A stretch of 64,000 bases of DNA from Syntrophaceae bacterium UBA6087 (lineage in GTDB: Bacteria; Desulfobacterota; Desulfomonilia; UBA1062). Location of the stretch: positions 294,932 through 358,931 of the forward strand of contig DIXF01000011.1 of NCBI GenBank assembly GCA_002448235.1. The letters are read 5' to 3'. Shown in pieces: positions 26,110-34,514 of this stretch (position 1 is its first letter; every line of letters starts with the position of its first letter). Under the pieces are notes generated by a model. The model saw only the letters and a program-made list of their open reading frames with translations, was not told the origin of the DNA and did no database searches. A program made the translations under genes and the position numbers.

Positions 26110-26567
26110 TCTATGCTCCCCCTCATAATGGTTTCGTGAACACCCTTATTTAATCCTAAAAGGGGCTGATTACAACCGGCAAAGGAACGATCTCCCGAAA
26201 GCACGCCCGCAGTGCGGCCGGCCGTGCTCCATCAGGACATTTCCTGATATGGAGGAGTGAGCCGAACCGCTCTATTATTATGTTCAGGAACTCCCCGCAG
26301 CAGGAGGCGGAGCAGGACTCCGGGACATGTGCCCGCGGGCGTTGAAACGATCCCGTAAAAAAAGGTCGCACCTTTTTTTGTTGACGAGCTCACGATAGAG
26401 AAGCTCGATATCCGGAACCATGCCGGGCAATAAGGGCATAGGAAGGCCTGTTCGGTATCAGATGAAGAAGGAGCAGTGTTTTTCACACGGGCAGGAATGA
26501 TCCGGGGGGAAGACGATCCTGAAAGAAAAGCGGAGCTAACGATAAACTGGGAACGGAGGTTGCTGAC
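26110..26567. other. 458-bp intergenic region between divergent genes
   Basis: It separates the amino acid transporter (leftward) from the second BON gene (rightward), so it should hold both promoters. The only clear structure is the perfect palindrome at 26357-26379. No convincing small gene was seen. Confidence 0.5.
26357..26379. terminator. Perfect A/T-flanked hairpin
   Basis: AAAAAAAGGT-CGC-ACCTTTTTTT, a 10-bp perfect stem with a 3-base loop and U tracts on both strands. It has the form of a bidirectional intrinsic terminator although no gene ends close to it; it may end an unannotated transcript or insulate the two divergent units. Confidence 0.45.
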
Positions 26568-27242
26568 ATGACCCACAGTGGAGAGAGAAGACCCGAAGAG
26601 ATCAAGAAAGACGTTTACTCCCAGCTCGTCTGGGATACGAGGGTGAACGAATCAGATATAGATGTCGAAGTGTCCGACGGCAAAGTCGTGCTGTCAGGGC
26701 TGGTGCCTACCTATCCCGATCTCCTGGAAGCCGAAGACGATGCATATGCGGTTTCCGGCGTCAGATACGTGGATAACCGCCTCAAGGTCAGCTACCCGCC
26801 TTTCTCGCCTACGCCCGGTGATGCCGAGATCGCTGCAAAGGTCCGGAGCCTGCTGGAATGGAACCCGAATATCGATGCAACAAAAATCGATATATCGGTA
26901 GACTGCGGCCAGGTTTCCCTGAAGGGTGCCGTCGAATCCATCTGGCAGAAGTATAATGCCGAGCGCACCATTGAAAACGTGCGCGGGGTAATGGGGGTGA
27001 GGAACCGGCTGAAGGTCGATCCCCCAAGGGCGGTGACGGATGAGGATATCCGGACCGATATCTTGAGCTCACTGGTCAGGAATTCGTTTCCCGACGTCAA
27101 TCTGGTGAATGTCCATGTAAAGGACTTTGTGGTGACGTTAAGCGGTACGGTGCATGACTACTCGACGTGCCGTCTGGCTGAAGACATCGCCAGATATACC
27201 AACGGGGTCGTCGAGGTGAACAATAACCTCGTGATTGCATGA
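26568..27242 (+). CDS. Triple BON-domain protein (copy 2)
   Basis: 224 residues after ACGGAGGTTGCTGAC. Three BON repeats as in copy 1 (GKVVLSGLVPTY, GQVSLKGAVESI, FVVTLSGTVHDY). It is alignable with copy 1 over the full length without large gaps, roughly half identical by eye; RRPEEI, SGVRYVDNRL, LEWNP and the final NLVIA are shared. No signal peptide. BON domains bind phospholipid or solutes; a stress-related role is plausible, not shown. Confidence 0.82.
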   Translation: MTHSGERRPEEIKKDVYSQLVWDTRVNESDIDVEVSDGKVVLSGLVPTYPDLLEAEDDAYAVSGVRYVDNRLKVSYPPFSPTPGDAEIAAKVRSLLEWNPNIDATKIDISVDCGQVSLKGAVESIWQKYNAERTIENVRGVMGVRNRLKVDPPRAVTDEDIRTDILSSLVRNSFPDVNLVNVHVKDFVVTLSGTVHDYSTCRLAEDIARYTNGVVEVNNNLVIA

Positions 27243-27313
27243 GGACCGTCCTTCGGGAGAGTTGCGGCAATCCTTTCTGCTGCCGGATCGTTTAAGTCCG
27301 CGGTGAAGAAAGA

Positions 27314-27370
27314 GCGGCCGGGCTCTTCTGCTGCGTATCGAATCTCTTCAAGCAAAAAGAGCCCGGCCGC
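27314..27370. repeat. 14-bp perfect inverted repeat with 29-base loop
   Basis: GCGGCCGGGCTCTT (27314-27327) and AAGAGCCCGGCCGC (27357-27370). It lies between the converging BON and lipase genes. The stem is very stable but lacks a T run, so a bidirectional terminator or processing structure is possible. Confidence 0.6.
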
Positions 27371-27424
27371 GTTCCTGCTGTTTCACCCGGGGAATTATCC
27401 TTTCGGATCCGGTTCTGCCGATTC

Positions 27425-28255
27425 TTACGGCCTTGCGTACAGAAGCGCCTTTGTGGCGACATCGGCCTTAGTGACCAGCTCCATATGGTCGTAGTCCCAG
27501 AACCTGGTCACAAAGGTTGCTCCGGCGATGGAGTCGCTCGCCCGTGGAACCGCTCCGTCGCTGTCCGTCCAGTGGACGGTGAAGAGCAGGTCCCAGCCGA
27601 CCTGGAGCTCTCCGCCCCAACCCCAGCAGTCCCACCCGTCGCCGTCGCCGCCGATACAATAGATGCCGCCGCCCGAAACCACCGGACCCGGCGCCGGATA
27701 TGCCGGATTGAACGTGCCGGTCACCCAGCTCGGCTTGAGACAGTCAACCGCAGGGCCGGCACCGATGAAGAAGGAAATCCAGGACCCTTCATATGCCAAA
27801 GGCGATCCCTTGTGCGGAGTCCCCAGGGTGACGAGCGCCTTCACGGTGTTCGGGTTGGCGTAGATGTAACGCCTGGAGACCAGCCCGCCCATGCTGTGGG
27901 CGATGACGTTGAACTGGCTGCTCAGCCCGTAGGATGCTTTCAGCTTGTCGGTCTTGATCTTCATGAGGCTTGCCTGGGTGTTCACGGAATCATCTCCTGC
28001 GGTGTAGTCGTTCTCTCCGCAGCAGTAGAGTGTCCGGCCATTGATCGACCGTGTCCATACCCGGGTGGAATCGTTGAGATAGAGTACGTACACATTGCCA
28101 GAGCCGTAGGTGGCCAGACACTTGTCGAGGAATGCGGTACTCCACTGGTGCTTGTTTGTCAGGCCGTGAATGAGTACAAGATCGTACGCGAATGCATAGC
28201 CGGATACTGCCAGGAACATTAGTGCGCCTAAGAAAATGCCCAGAGTCTTCTTCAT
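27425..28255 (-). CDS. Secreted lipase/esterase, alpha/beta hydrolase fold
   Basis: 276 residues from the ATG at 28255 (AAAGAGGGGGTATCAG upstream; open to 28333). A clear signal peptide (GIFLGALMFLAVSGYAFA) is followed at once by YDLVLIHGLTNK, the oxyanion strand. The nucleophile elbow is IAHSMGGLVSRRY; candidate acid and His are in TDSDGAVP and WDYDHMELV. This resembles the triacylglycerol lipase/GPI-inositol-deacylase-like group. Several Cys and a Gly/Trp-rich segment (GGDGDGWDCWGWGG) suggest disulfide-stabilised secretion. No foldase gene is adjacent. Confidence 0.82.
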   Translation of the reverse strand: MKKTLGIFLGALMFLAVSGYAFAYDLVLIHGLTNKHQWSTAFLDKCLATYGSGNVYVLYLNDSTRVWTRSINGRTLYCCGENDYTAGDDSVNTQASLMKIKTDKLKASYGLSSQFNVIAHSMGGLVSRRYIYANPNTVKALVTLGTPHKGSPLAYEGSWISFFIGAGPAVDCLKPSWVTGTFNPAYPAPGPVVSGGGIYCIGGDGDGWDCWGWGGELQVGWDLLFTVHWTDSDGAVPRASDSIAGATFVTRFWDYDHMELVTKADVATKALLYARP

Positions 28256-28430
28256 CTGATACCCCCTCTTTATTGTGCTTTTTCCATTCATCGAATGGAG
28301 TAATGCCGGGATGTATCTGCCTCGGGAATACATTTCAAGCAGGACAGTATAGAGAATTACAAATGCATAGTATAGAAATTAATAGATGTCAACAATCAGG
28401 CAATTGCCGATTTATCGCTTCAATTTTTCT

Positions 28431-28452
28431 GATAGGCCTCGACAGGCCTATC
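28431..28452 (-). terminator. Hairpin just after the AEC transporter gene
   Basis: Perfect 9-bp stem GATAGGCCT/AGGCCTATC with 4-base loop, 6 bases past the stop of the leftward gene. The sequence beyond it on that strand is A-rich rather than T-rich, so it is a weak terminator or an mRNA-end stabiliser. The surrounding 28340-28430 is AT-rich without a gene. Confidence 0.45.
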
Positions 28453-28458
28453 GCCGTT

Positions 28459-29382
28459 TTAGTACCAGATGATGATGAAGAGTGAGATGAAAGAAAGAAT
28501 AGTGCTCAGGACGATGGAGCCCGCAGTCATGTGCGAGTCGCCGCCCATCTGACAGGCCATGATGAAGCTTGCCGTGGCGGTCGGGCAGGCGAGCATGATG
28601 AGGACGACGCGAAGCTCTTCGCCGCTCAATCCTATCATGCCGGCCGTGAGATACCCGGCATAAGGAGATACCGCAACCTTGATCAGGCCGGCGGTCATGA
28701 TAGGCACCCAGATCCCTTTTACTTCCCGTAGGTCCAGCATGCTGCCGATGCTCAGCAGAGCAAGCGGGAGAGCCATATCTCCCAGAGGCTTGAGCGTCCG
28801 CAGCAGCGCTACCGGAAGCTGTATGCCGAGCGCAGCCACAATGAGCCCTGCCAGGCAGGAGATGATCAAGGGGTTGACGAACAGCCATTCCATGGCAGCC
28901 CATAATGCCCCACCGGCTCTAAGCTTTGGCTGGCCGCCCAGGAGCACGAGAACTGCGGTGATATTATTGACCGGCAACAGAACGGATACCATCAGCACGC
29001 TTAAGGTGATCATATCCCTGTTGGTCTCTCCCAGGCTGTAAGCGACGACAGGAAGGCCGATAAAAGCGATGTTTCCACGGAATGAGGCCTGGACCAAAGT
29101 ACGGGACTGGGCAGGCGGCAGGTGCATTATCCTCGCAGCGATGAACCCGGCGATCATCCCCGCAAACATCCCCGCCATGAGGACGATAAATATGCCCGGG
29201 CGGTTCAGCATGCCGATTTTTGCCTGAGCAGACTCGTAAAACAGGAGCGCCGGCAGCGCTACCCAGAATGTGAGCCGGGTGACGAGCTCTACGATGGGTG
29301 CGGGCATGAAATCGGAATGACGGAGAAACGCACCCAGACCTATAATGAAAAATACCGGGGCAAGGGCATTGAAGACATCCAT
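28459..29382 (-). CDS. AEC-family membrane transporter
   Basis: 307 residues from the ATG at 29382 (a TTG at 29388 is in frame). Ten predicted transmembrane helices in two halves; FNALAPVFFIIGLGAFLRHS and LTFWVALPALLFYESA are typical of the auxin efflux carrier (AEC/PF03547) family. Bacterial members transport malate, malonate or other small carboxylates, or are uncharacterised. It stands alone, in the same direction as the nickel operon but 87 bases beyond it. Confidence 0.85.
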   Translation of the reverse strand: MDVFNALAPVFFIIGLGAFLRHSDFMPAPIVELVTRLTFWVALPALLFYESAQAKIGMLNRPGIFIVLMAGMFAGMIAGFIAARIMHLPPAQSRTLVQASFRGNIAFIGLPVVAYSLGETNRDMITLSVLMVSVLLPVNNITAVLVLLGGQPKLRAGGALWAAMEWLFVNPLIISCLAGLIVAALGIQLPVALLRTLKPLGDMALPLALLSIGSMLDLREVKGIWVPIMTAGLIKVAVSPYAGYLTAGMIGLSGEELRVVLIMLACPTATASFIMACQMGGDSHMTAGSIVLSTILSFISLFIIIWY

Positions 29383-29469
29383 ATGCAAGAGAACATGATA
29401 GAGCGGGCCCGAGCCGTTTCAAGCATACGGGGACAAGCGCCGGTTCATCTCCCGGTCACGGCGGGCGCG

Positions 29470-30225
29470 TTACCTTTGCCTGCCGCAGAGCGGACATCCC
29501 TGCATGGAAAGAGGTTTTTCCAGGCAGCATTCATCGAGGAGATCGAGGTCGGAGAAAATCGCACCGGTCTGTCCGTCGGCCCTGATGCGTCCCTCATGAA
29601 GCACGATGGTGCGCGTGCATAGGTCCAGGACAAGGTCGAGGTCGTGGGTGGCGATGATCTTCGTGTGGGTGAATTCCCTGAGCAGAGAAATGATCTGCCG
29701 CCGGCCACGTGGGTCGAGGCCGGTAGTGGGCTCATCCAGGACGAGGATATCGGGGGTCATGGAGAGCACCGTGGCAATGGCAGCCCTTCTCTTCTCTCCT
29801 GCAGAGAGATGATAGGGCGGCCGTTTTTTGAGGTGCTCGATGCCCATCCTGGACAGGGCGTCGTTTACCCGTTTTTCCACTTCCTCCCGCGGCAGGCCCA
29901 GGTTGTGAGGGCCGAAGGCCACATCTTCATAAATGGTGGGCATGAAGAGCTGGTCGTCGGCATCCTGGAAGATCATGCCCACGGTGCGCCTCGCTTCGCG
30001 CAGAGTCTCCTTCGTGAGCGGGTAGTCTCCGATCCGTACGGTCCCCGAGCCGGGGGTGAGATAGCCGTTGAGGTGGAGCAGCAGGGTCGACTTGCCCGCG
30101 CCGTTTGCGCCGACAAGCGCCACCGACTCGCCGTGGGTAATGCGGATGCTCATGTCCTTGATGGCGGTCGTGCCGTCGGGATAAGTGTGCGTGAGGTTCC
30201 TTACCTCTACGATGTGGTGGCTCAT
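29470..30225 (-). CDS. nikO: Energy-coupling ATPase of a nickel/cobalt ECF transporter
   Basis: 251 residues from the ATG at 30225, overlapping the permease stop (ATGA). Walker A GANGAGKST, signature LSAGEKRRAAIATVL, Walker B ILVLDEPTTGLDP and IATHDLDLVLDLC are typical CbiO/NikO. The C-terminus carries three to four Cys (DECCLEKPLSMQGCPLCGRQ), a possible metal-binding tail not usual in CbiO. Last gene of the M(N)-Q-O operon. Confidence 0.9.
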   Translation of the reverse strand: MSHHIVEVRNLTHTYPDGTTAIKDMSIRITHGESVALVGANGAGKSTLLLHLNGYLTPGSGTVRIGDYPLTKETLREARRTVGMIFQDADDQLFMPTIYEDVAFGPHNLGLPREEVEKRVNDALSRMGIEHLKKRPPYHLSAGEKRRAAIATVLSMTPDILVLDEPTTGLDPRGRRQIISLLREFTHTKIIATHDLDLVLDLCTRTIVLHEGRIRADGQTGAIFSDLDLLDECCLEKPLSMQGCPLCGRQR

Positions 30226-31034
30226 GATCCGGCCCCCATGATGATCCGGCCCACCGCCTGCGGAAGATCGACGAAACGGAAGGTTATGAAGGCCGAGCAC
30301 CAGGCTGCCGTGAATGCTGCATCCGAAAGCCTCATCCGAAACGGCCTCCCCTGATGGAATTCTCCGTGAAACCCCCGTGAAAGCATGGCCGTGTGGATTC
30401 GCCGCGCCCTGTTCAATGTCCGGAGCAGGAGGTGCCCGATGAGCGAACCGTATGTAGCGATGCCCGTTCCCCGGCCTCCGAAGGACCTGAGCTGGCGAGC
30501 CCTTGCCATTCGCACAGCCTCGGACGCGAGCACGAAAAGGTAGCGGTGGAGCATCATGAGCTGGACGCTGAAGACTCTGGGTATTTTGAGCTTTTCAAGA
30601 CCGCTGCAGATACCCGGGAAGCCGGTCGAAGCCATGAGGATGAGGGCGGCCAGTATGGTGAGCACGAAGCGGAGGAGGATCGAGACAAAAGACAGGACGC
30701 CGCCGGATATGGGGATGCCCGAAACGCTCATCACCACCTCCCGGTCGTAGAAGGGATTGAAGATGCCTATGAGCACGGCGAAGGGGAGCAGGAACGCGGC
30801 CCTCTCCATAAGGTAGCGTGCCGGGATTCTTGCCGCCGGGACGATAACGGCGGGGTAGAGAAAGTAGGGGATGAGGGCCGAGATCTCATGTTTGGGAAAG
30901 GAGACCGCGCACACGATGAATACCCCTGTGGTAAGGAGCTTTGCCCGTGCATCGATGCGATGGACAGGGGAGTCCAGCGATGAAAGGGTATCGATGTATT
31001 TCAGATCGTAAAAGGAGCGTGCGGTCTCAGCCAT
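30222..31034 (-). CDS. nikQ: Transmembrane T component of nickel/cobalt ECF transporter (CbiQ/NikQ)
   Basis: 270 residues. Hydrophobic with about five helices; the cytoplasmic coupling region has the family motif ARQLRSFGGRG (A-R-G/x pattern) and a second RRIHTAMLSRGFHGEF. It starts within the 3' end of the nikMN gene (8-base overlap) and overlaps nikO, so translation is coupled. It connects the ATPase to the metal-binding component. Confidence 0.9.
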   Translation of the reverse strand: MAETARSFYDLKYIDTLSSLDSPVHRIDARAKLLTTGVFIVCAVSFPKHEISALIPYFLYPAVIVPAARIPARYLMERAAFLLPFAVLIGIFNPFYDREVVMSVSGIPISGGVLSFVSILLRFVLTILAALILMASTGFPGICSGLEKLKIPRVFSVQLMMLHRYLFVLASEAVRMARARQLRSFGGRGTGIATYGSLIGHLLLRTLNRARRIHTAMLSRGFHGEFHQGRPFRMRLSDAAFTAAWCSAFITFRFVDLPQAVGRIIMGAGS

Positions 31035-32076
31035 GGCCGGGACCGTCCGATACCCGGTCCTGCTGCCTCCCCAGTACTTTTTTCAGGGCGAATCCGAGGA
31101 TCAGTACGAACGCCAGGGTGACCGATCCCCCGACAATCCCCGAGATCGAAGTGCCGGTCTCCGGGGAGACGGAGTCGGGCGCTGCTGCGGCCCCTGCCGG
31201 CTGAAACCCGTATCCAGGCAGGATCGAGATCTTCTCCTGGACGGATGCAAGCAGTTTCCGGATGTTTCCGGTGCTCTCGAGTTCTTCTTTTCCCGTACTC
31301 CGGGTGATTGCCCACTCGAGCCCGTCCGGGTTGTCGGAGGCATGCCGGGAGAGAAAACCGCCAATGATGATCGTTGCGGCGAGCAGGACGGCGGCCACGA
31401 TCTTTACCGGTATCCGGTTCTCCGGCGCCTTCCGGCAAGGGATGTCGAGGATCAGAGGGTTCGCCTTCCAGACAAAGGAGATGACCGCTGCGGTGAGGAC
31501 CCCCTCGACGATTCCTATGGCCAGATGAATGGGCTGCATGAGCGCGACGAACGTGAGGAACGGGAGCTCCGAGATGCCCGATGCCTTTGTCTGAAGCACG
31601 ACACTGAAAGCCCCGAGCTGTAACGCGACAGCAGCCGAGAGAATGACTGCTGCGCTCAGGCGGGTTTTCGTTGCGTCCTCGGACATGATTTTCCGGTAGA
31701 TCAGGGGGTAGGCTGCGAACGCCGGGAAGAAACCGAGGTTGAAGATATTGCAGCCAAGCGCAAGGAGGCCTCCGTCTGCAAAAAAGAGGGCCTGCACGAC
31801 GAGTACGGATGCAATCGTCAGGAATGCCGCATGCGGCCCGAGCAGAACGGCAAGCAGCATTCCGCCGCCGATATGGCCGCTCGAGCCCGTTGCCGGGATG
31901 GTGAAGTTGACCATCTGGGCAGCGAAGACGAACGCGCCGAGCACCCCCATGAGAGAGACTTTGCTTTCGTCCGGGTCGTTCTTTATTTTTCGCGAGCAAT
32001 AGGCGATTCCTGCAGCGGAAACCGCCCACATTGCGCCCCCGACGGCGGGGGATATCATTGCATCGGCCATGTGCAT
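31027..32076 (-). CDS. nikMN: Substrate-specific component of a nickel/cobalt ECF transporter, M-N fusion
   Basis: 349 residues from the ATG at 32076 (GAGAGAGGCAG upstream); a longer frame reaches 32163. This start gives MHMADAMISP, placing His at position 2, which coordinates the metal in CbiM/NikM after Met removal, so the choice is strongly supported. Residues 1-210 are the M domain. A soluble segment (about 240-300) and a final helix (SGIVGGSVTLAFVLILGFAL) correspond to the fused N component. The preceding operator and the nikR gene favour nickel over cobalt. Confidence 0.88.
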   Translation of the reverse strand: MHMADAMISPAVGGAMWAVSAAGIAYCSRKIKNDPDESKVSLMGVLGAFVFAAQMVNFTIPATGSSGHIGGGMLLAVLLGPHAAFLTIASVLVVQALFFADGGLLALGCNIFNLGFFPAFAAYPLIYRKIMSEDATKTRLSAAVILSAAVALQLGAFSVVLQTKASGISELPFLTFVALMQPIHLAIGIVEGVLTAAVISFVWKANPLILDIPCRKAPENRIPVKIVAAVLLAATIIIGGFLSRHASDNPDGLEWAITRSTGKEELESTGNIRKLLASVQEKISILPGYGFQPAGAAAAPDSVSPETGTSISGIVGGSVTLAFVLILGFALKKVLGRQQDRVSDGPGHG

Positions 32077-32117
32077 GAGACTGCCTCTCTCTTCATAATA
32101 ACCAATAATAGTACTCT

Positions 32118-32146
32118 GGTAACACAAATAAAATAAATGTGCTACC
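32118..32146 (-). promoter_or_regulatory. Candidate NikR operator upstream of nikMN
   Basis: GGTAACAC (32118-32125) and GTGCTACC (32139-32146) form an 8-bp inverted repeat with one mismatch and a 13-base AT-rich spacer, ending 42 bases before the nikMN start. A TACTAT -10-like element lies between operator and gene. NikR is a ribbon-helix-helix tetramer that binds widely spaced palindromes, so geometry and position fit. The nikR gene is next to it. Confidence 0.65.
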
Positions 32147-32261
32147 ATCAAAAAGAGAAGCACGAAGAATATCGACGTCCTGACAGGGACCTAGCGGATA
32201 GTGCGGGGTGATCCGGGTGAAAAGGGGCGTTCGGGTGCTTCGGCCGCTGCCGGGCTGTTTC

Positions 32262-32678
32262 CTAGCCGATGGATTTCCCGGTGCTGGACATGCTCAGGGT
32301 GCCGTGCCGGACTCCCTTGACGGAATGCAGGGCATTGGCAAGCTGCTGCACCGAGCTTGCCTTGCCTTTTACGGCAACGATCTCCAGGCAGTTGTGGTGA
32401 TCCAGGTGGACGTGCTGGGTGGATATGATGATCTCCTGGTGATCGTGCTGAAGGTTGGTGAGACGGCTCGTAAGGTTCCGCTGGTGGTGATCGTAGACAA
32501 AGGTGATGGCCCCTGCCACCTCCTGGTCTTCTTCCCATTCTTTCTTGACCAGCTGGCGGCGGATAAGGTCGCGCAGGGCCTCTGACCTGGTGGTGTACCC
32601 CTGCTTCCCGATCAGTTTATCGAACCGGCCCAGCAGGTCCTGTTCCAGTGAAACCCCGAATCGTACGAGTACAGACAT
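32262..32678 (-). CDS. nikR: Nickel-responsive transcriptional regulator NikR
   Basis: 138 residues from the ATG at 32678 (TGAGGGAGCAC upstream). N-terminal ribbon-helix-helix (VLVRFGVSLEQDLLGRFD, then TRSEALRDLIRRQLV). The C-terminal ACT-like domain has all four high-affinity nickel ligands at the E. coli positions plus two: H78, H89, H91 and C97 (TQHVHLDHHNC). It should repress the adjacent nickel importer when nickel is sufficient. It is transcribed toward the operon but separated from it by the operator region. Confidence 0.93.
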   Translation of the reverse strand: MSVLVRFGVSLEQDLLGRFDKLIGKQGYTTRSEALRDLIRRQLVKKEWEEDQEVAGAITFVYDHHQRNLTSRLTNLQHDHQEIIISTQHVHLDHHNCLEIVAVKGKASSVQQLANALHSVKGVRHGTLSMSSTGKSIG

Positions 32679-32841
32679 GTGCTCCCTCAGAACGAAACGT
32701 GCCACAGGGTGTCGGGAGTGTCAATGAATTCTTGAGCCTGGCCTTGGATGGCCCAATGGGCTATGCTCGTGGGGATATCCTGCCATGCCTCCGGGGCGGT
32801 TGCCAGGGATGAGCCACGTCCGGGCCTTTCATGCCGGGCGG

Positions 32842-33273
32842 CTAGGGGGCTTCCGGGGAACCCGGCCCCTTCAGGTATACGGCATAGGAGGCAAGTTTTT
32901 TATCCTGGGTGAGGATATGGCGGATCAGCCAGCCGTTGAGAAAGACCTCAACGTCATGGAGCGGTTTCTCTTCAGGCCCTTTCAGCTCTTCGTTCAGCCT
33001 GAGTATCTCTTCCGCGAGCTCTTCGTGGATCTTCCGGTGCAGTAATGCTTCTTCGGCAGGGTATCCGGTCATATCCATCACGGTCTCTTCATCGCGGAAA
33101 TGTTCCTCGGTATAGCGGATAAGGGAATTGAGTACCTGGAAAAGGATATCTCTGCCCTTTTTCTCTTTGACGGCTGCATGGAACTCGTTGACGATATCGA
33201 GAAGTTTTTTATGCTGGTTGTCGATATACGGCACCCGGGTGCTGAACATCTCACTCCACATCACATATTCCAT
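32842..33273 (-). CDS. Bacteriohemerythrin
   Basis: 143 residues from the ATG at 33273 (GTGGGGAGGTTTCT upstream). All seven di-iron ligands are visible: H21, H58, E62, H79, H83, H119 and D124 (DNQHKKLL, HFRDEE, LHRKIHEE, HILTQDKKL). It binds oxygen in the cytoplasm for delivery, sensing or detoxification, as in microaerophiles and anaerobes. Single-domain and monocistronic. Confidence 0.9.
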   Translation of the reverse strand: MEYVMWSEMFSTRVPYIDNQHKKLLDIVNEFHAAVKEKKGRDILFQVLNSLIRYTEEHFRDEETVMDMTGYPAEEALLHRKIHEELAEEILRLNEELKGPEEKPLHDVEVFLNGWLIRHILTQDKKLASYAVYLKGPGSPEAP

Positions 33274-33450
33274 AGAAACCTCCCCACAGGAAGTGGATAT
33301 CCGTATCAGTAGAATGACAGCATTGTATGATATTCCGGGAAAGAATTCCACCGGAAATAATCTTCATGCATGATTTTTTCATCTTTTTCAGCACGTTGCG
33401 ATACCGCATGGCGCACAGGTTGCATTCTCTGATTATGTGAGGAGGATGCA

Positions 33451-33792
33451 ATGAAGAGAGTCATGGCGGGCGACCTGGATCATGACTCTTCGCCGGAGGT
33501 CGTTTTTACTACGTATTCCACTGCCGGCGACGTGTCCCATCTCATCATTCTCAATGCAGGCGGCGTCCCCGTGTACAAAATACCCATTCAGGGGCGGGGG
33601 AGCATGAGCGTGCCGACTCTGCCCGACGTGGACGGCGACGGGACAATCGAGATCGTCATCTCGCTCAAAGATACCCTGGGTTCAGGCCTGGGAGGCGTTC
33701 AGATCTGGGATGTGCTCTCGGCAAGAGCAGGGTCCCTGCCGTGGCCTACGGGCAGGGGAAACCTCTTGAGAAACGGCCTGGGAGGGCAGTGA
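33451..33792 (+). CDS. Short VCBS/FG-GAP repeat protein, probably a fragment
   Basis: 113 residues with an excellent ribosome site (GTGAGGAGGATGCA). Two calcium-binding FG-GAP/VCBS motifs are visible: GDLDHDSSPEVVF and DVDGDGTIEIVI, then a tail WDVLSARAGSLPWPTGRGNL resembling the end of larger VCBS or PQQ-like surface proteins. It has no signal peptide and only about two repeats, where such propellers need about seven. It is probably the 3' remnant of a secreted protein, although the ribosome site is good enough for it to be expressed. Confidence 0.6.
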   Translation: MKRVMAGDLDHDSSPEVVFTTYSTAGDVSHLIILNAGGVPVYKIPIQGRGSMSVPTLPDVDGDGTIEIVISLKDTLGSGLGGVQIWDVLSARAGSLPWPTGRGNLLRNGLGGQ

Positions 33793-33841
33793 TCCTGTCT
33801 TTCCCTCGCCGTCTGTCGCGGTAAAAGCTGTGCGGGCATCC

Positions 33842-33863
33842 GACCGGCGGGGGAGAGCCGGTC
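33842..33863. terminator. Hairpin between converging genes
   Basis: GACCGGC/GCCGGTC, 7-bp perfect stem with an 8-base loop. It lies between the VCBS fragment stop (33792) and the methyltransferase stop (33867). The T content after it is modest on either strand. Confidence 0.45.
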
Positions 33864-33866
33864 CGC

Positions 33867-34514
33867 TTATTTCGGGAGCTTTTTCCCCAGGATCGACCAG
33901 TACATCTTGACGCCCCCGATAGTAAAGTACTCGATGTCCTGGATTCCGAAGCCCGCCCCTTCGACGAGACCCGGATAGTTCCATACCGGATGGAACACCG
34001 CCTCTGTAGTCGAGCTGTAAAAGGTTATGGCGAGATACCAGTTGAGCCTCTGGATGAGCCCGGGCAACCCGGAGGTAGGCAGGACGAATTCTCCGACAAC
34101 GAAATACCCGTCGGGCTTGACGAGCGTGCCCAGGTGATTCGCCACCTCTTTCACCCTGGTTTCGTTGAAGACGTTCAGGAAAAAGTTGGAAATGACCATG
34201 TCGTACTGCTCGGGTTCTTTGATATTGAAGATATCGTCATGGACGACGCGGATCTCTCTGGGAGGGTTTTCCCTGGCGATGCGCTTGCGGAAGTGCTTGA
34301 GCATCGTCTCGGACAGGTCCACGGCCGTAACATCGGCTCCGAGATTGCTTGCTTCTATCGCTTCGGTTCCGTGACCCACTCCGGCAACGAGAACCTTCTG
34401 CCCCGGCTTCAGATATTTGAGCATCGCCGTCTTGCACCGGGGAATCCGGCCCAGGCTGTAGATAGTACCCGTCAACTCATACTGAAACCCGACCAGCTTG
34501 TATCCGTCTTTCAT
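33867..34514 (-). CDS. Class I SAM-dependent methyltransferase
   Basis: 215 residues from the ATG at 34514 (TAGGGGGTTGACT upstream; a TTG lies two codons earlier). Motif I VLVAGVGHGTEAIE, the acidic end of strand 2 in VTAVDLSETML, and motif IV YDMVISNFFLNVF give the Rossmann-like methyltransferase fold. The C-terminal part is hydrophobic (LIQRLNWYLAITFYSST), hinting at a lipid or quinone-like substrate similar to UbiE relatives. Substrate not identifiable. Confidence 0.8.
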   Translation of the reverse strand: MKDGYKLVGFQYELTGTIYSLGRIPRCKTAMLKYLKPGQKVLVAGVGHGTEAIEASNLGADVTAVDLSETMLKHFRKRIARENPPREIRVVHDDIFNIKEPEQYDMVISNFFLNVFNETRVKEVANHLGTLVKPDGYFVVGEFVLPTSGLPGLIQRLNWYLAITFYSSTTEAVFHPVWNYPGLVEGAGFGIQDIEYFTIGGVKMYWSILGKKLPK

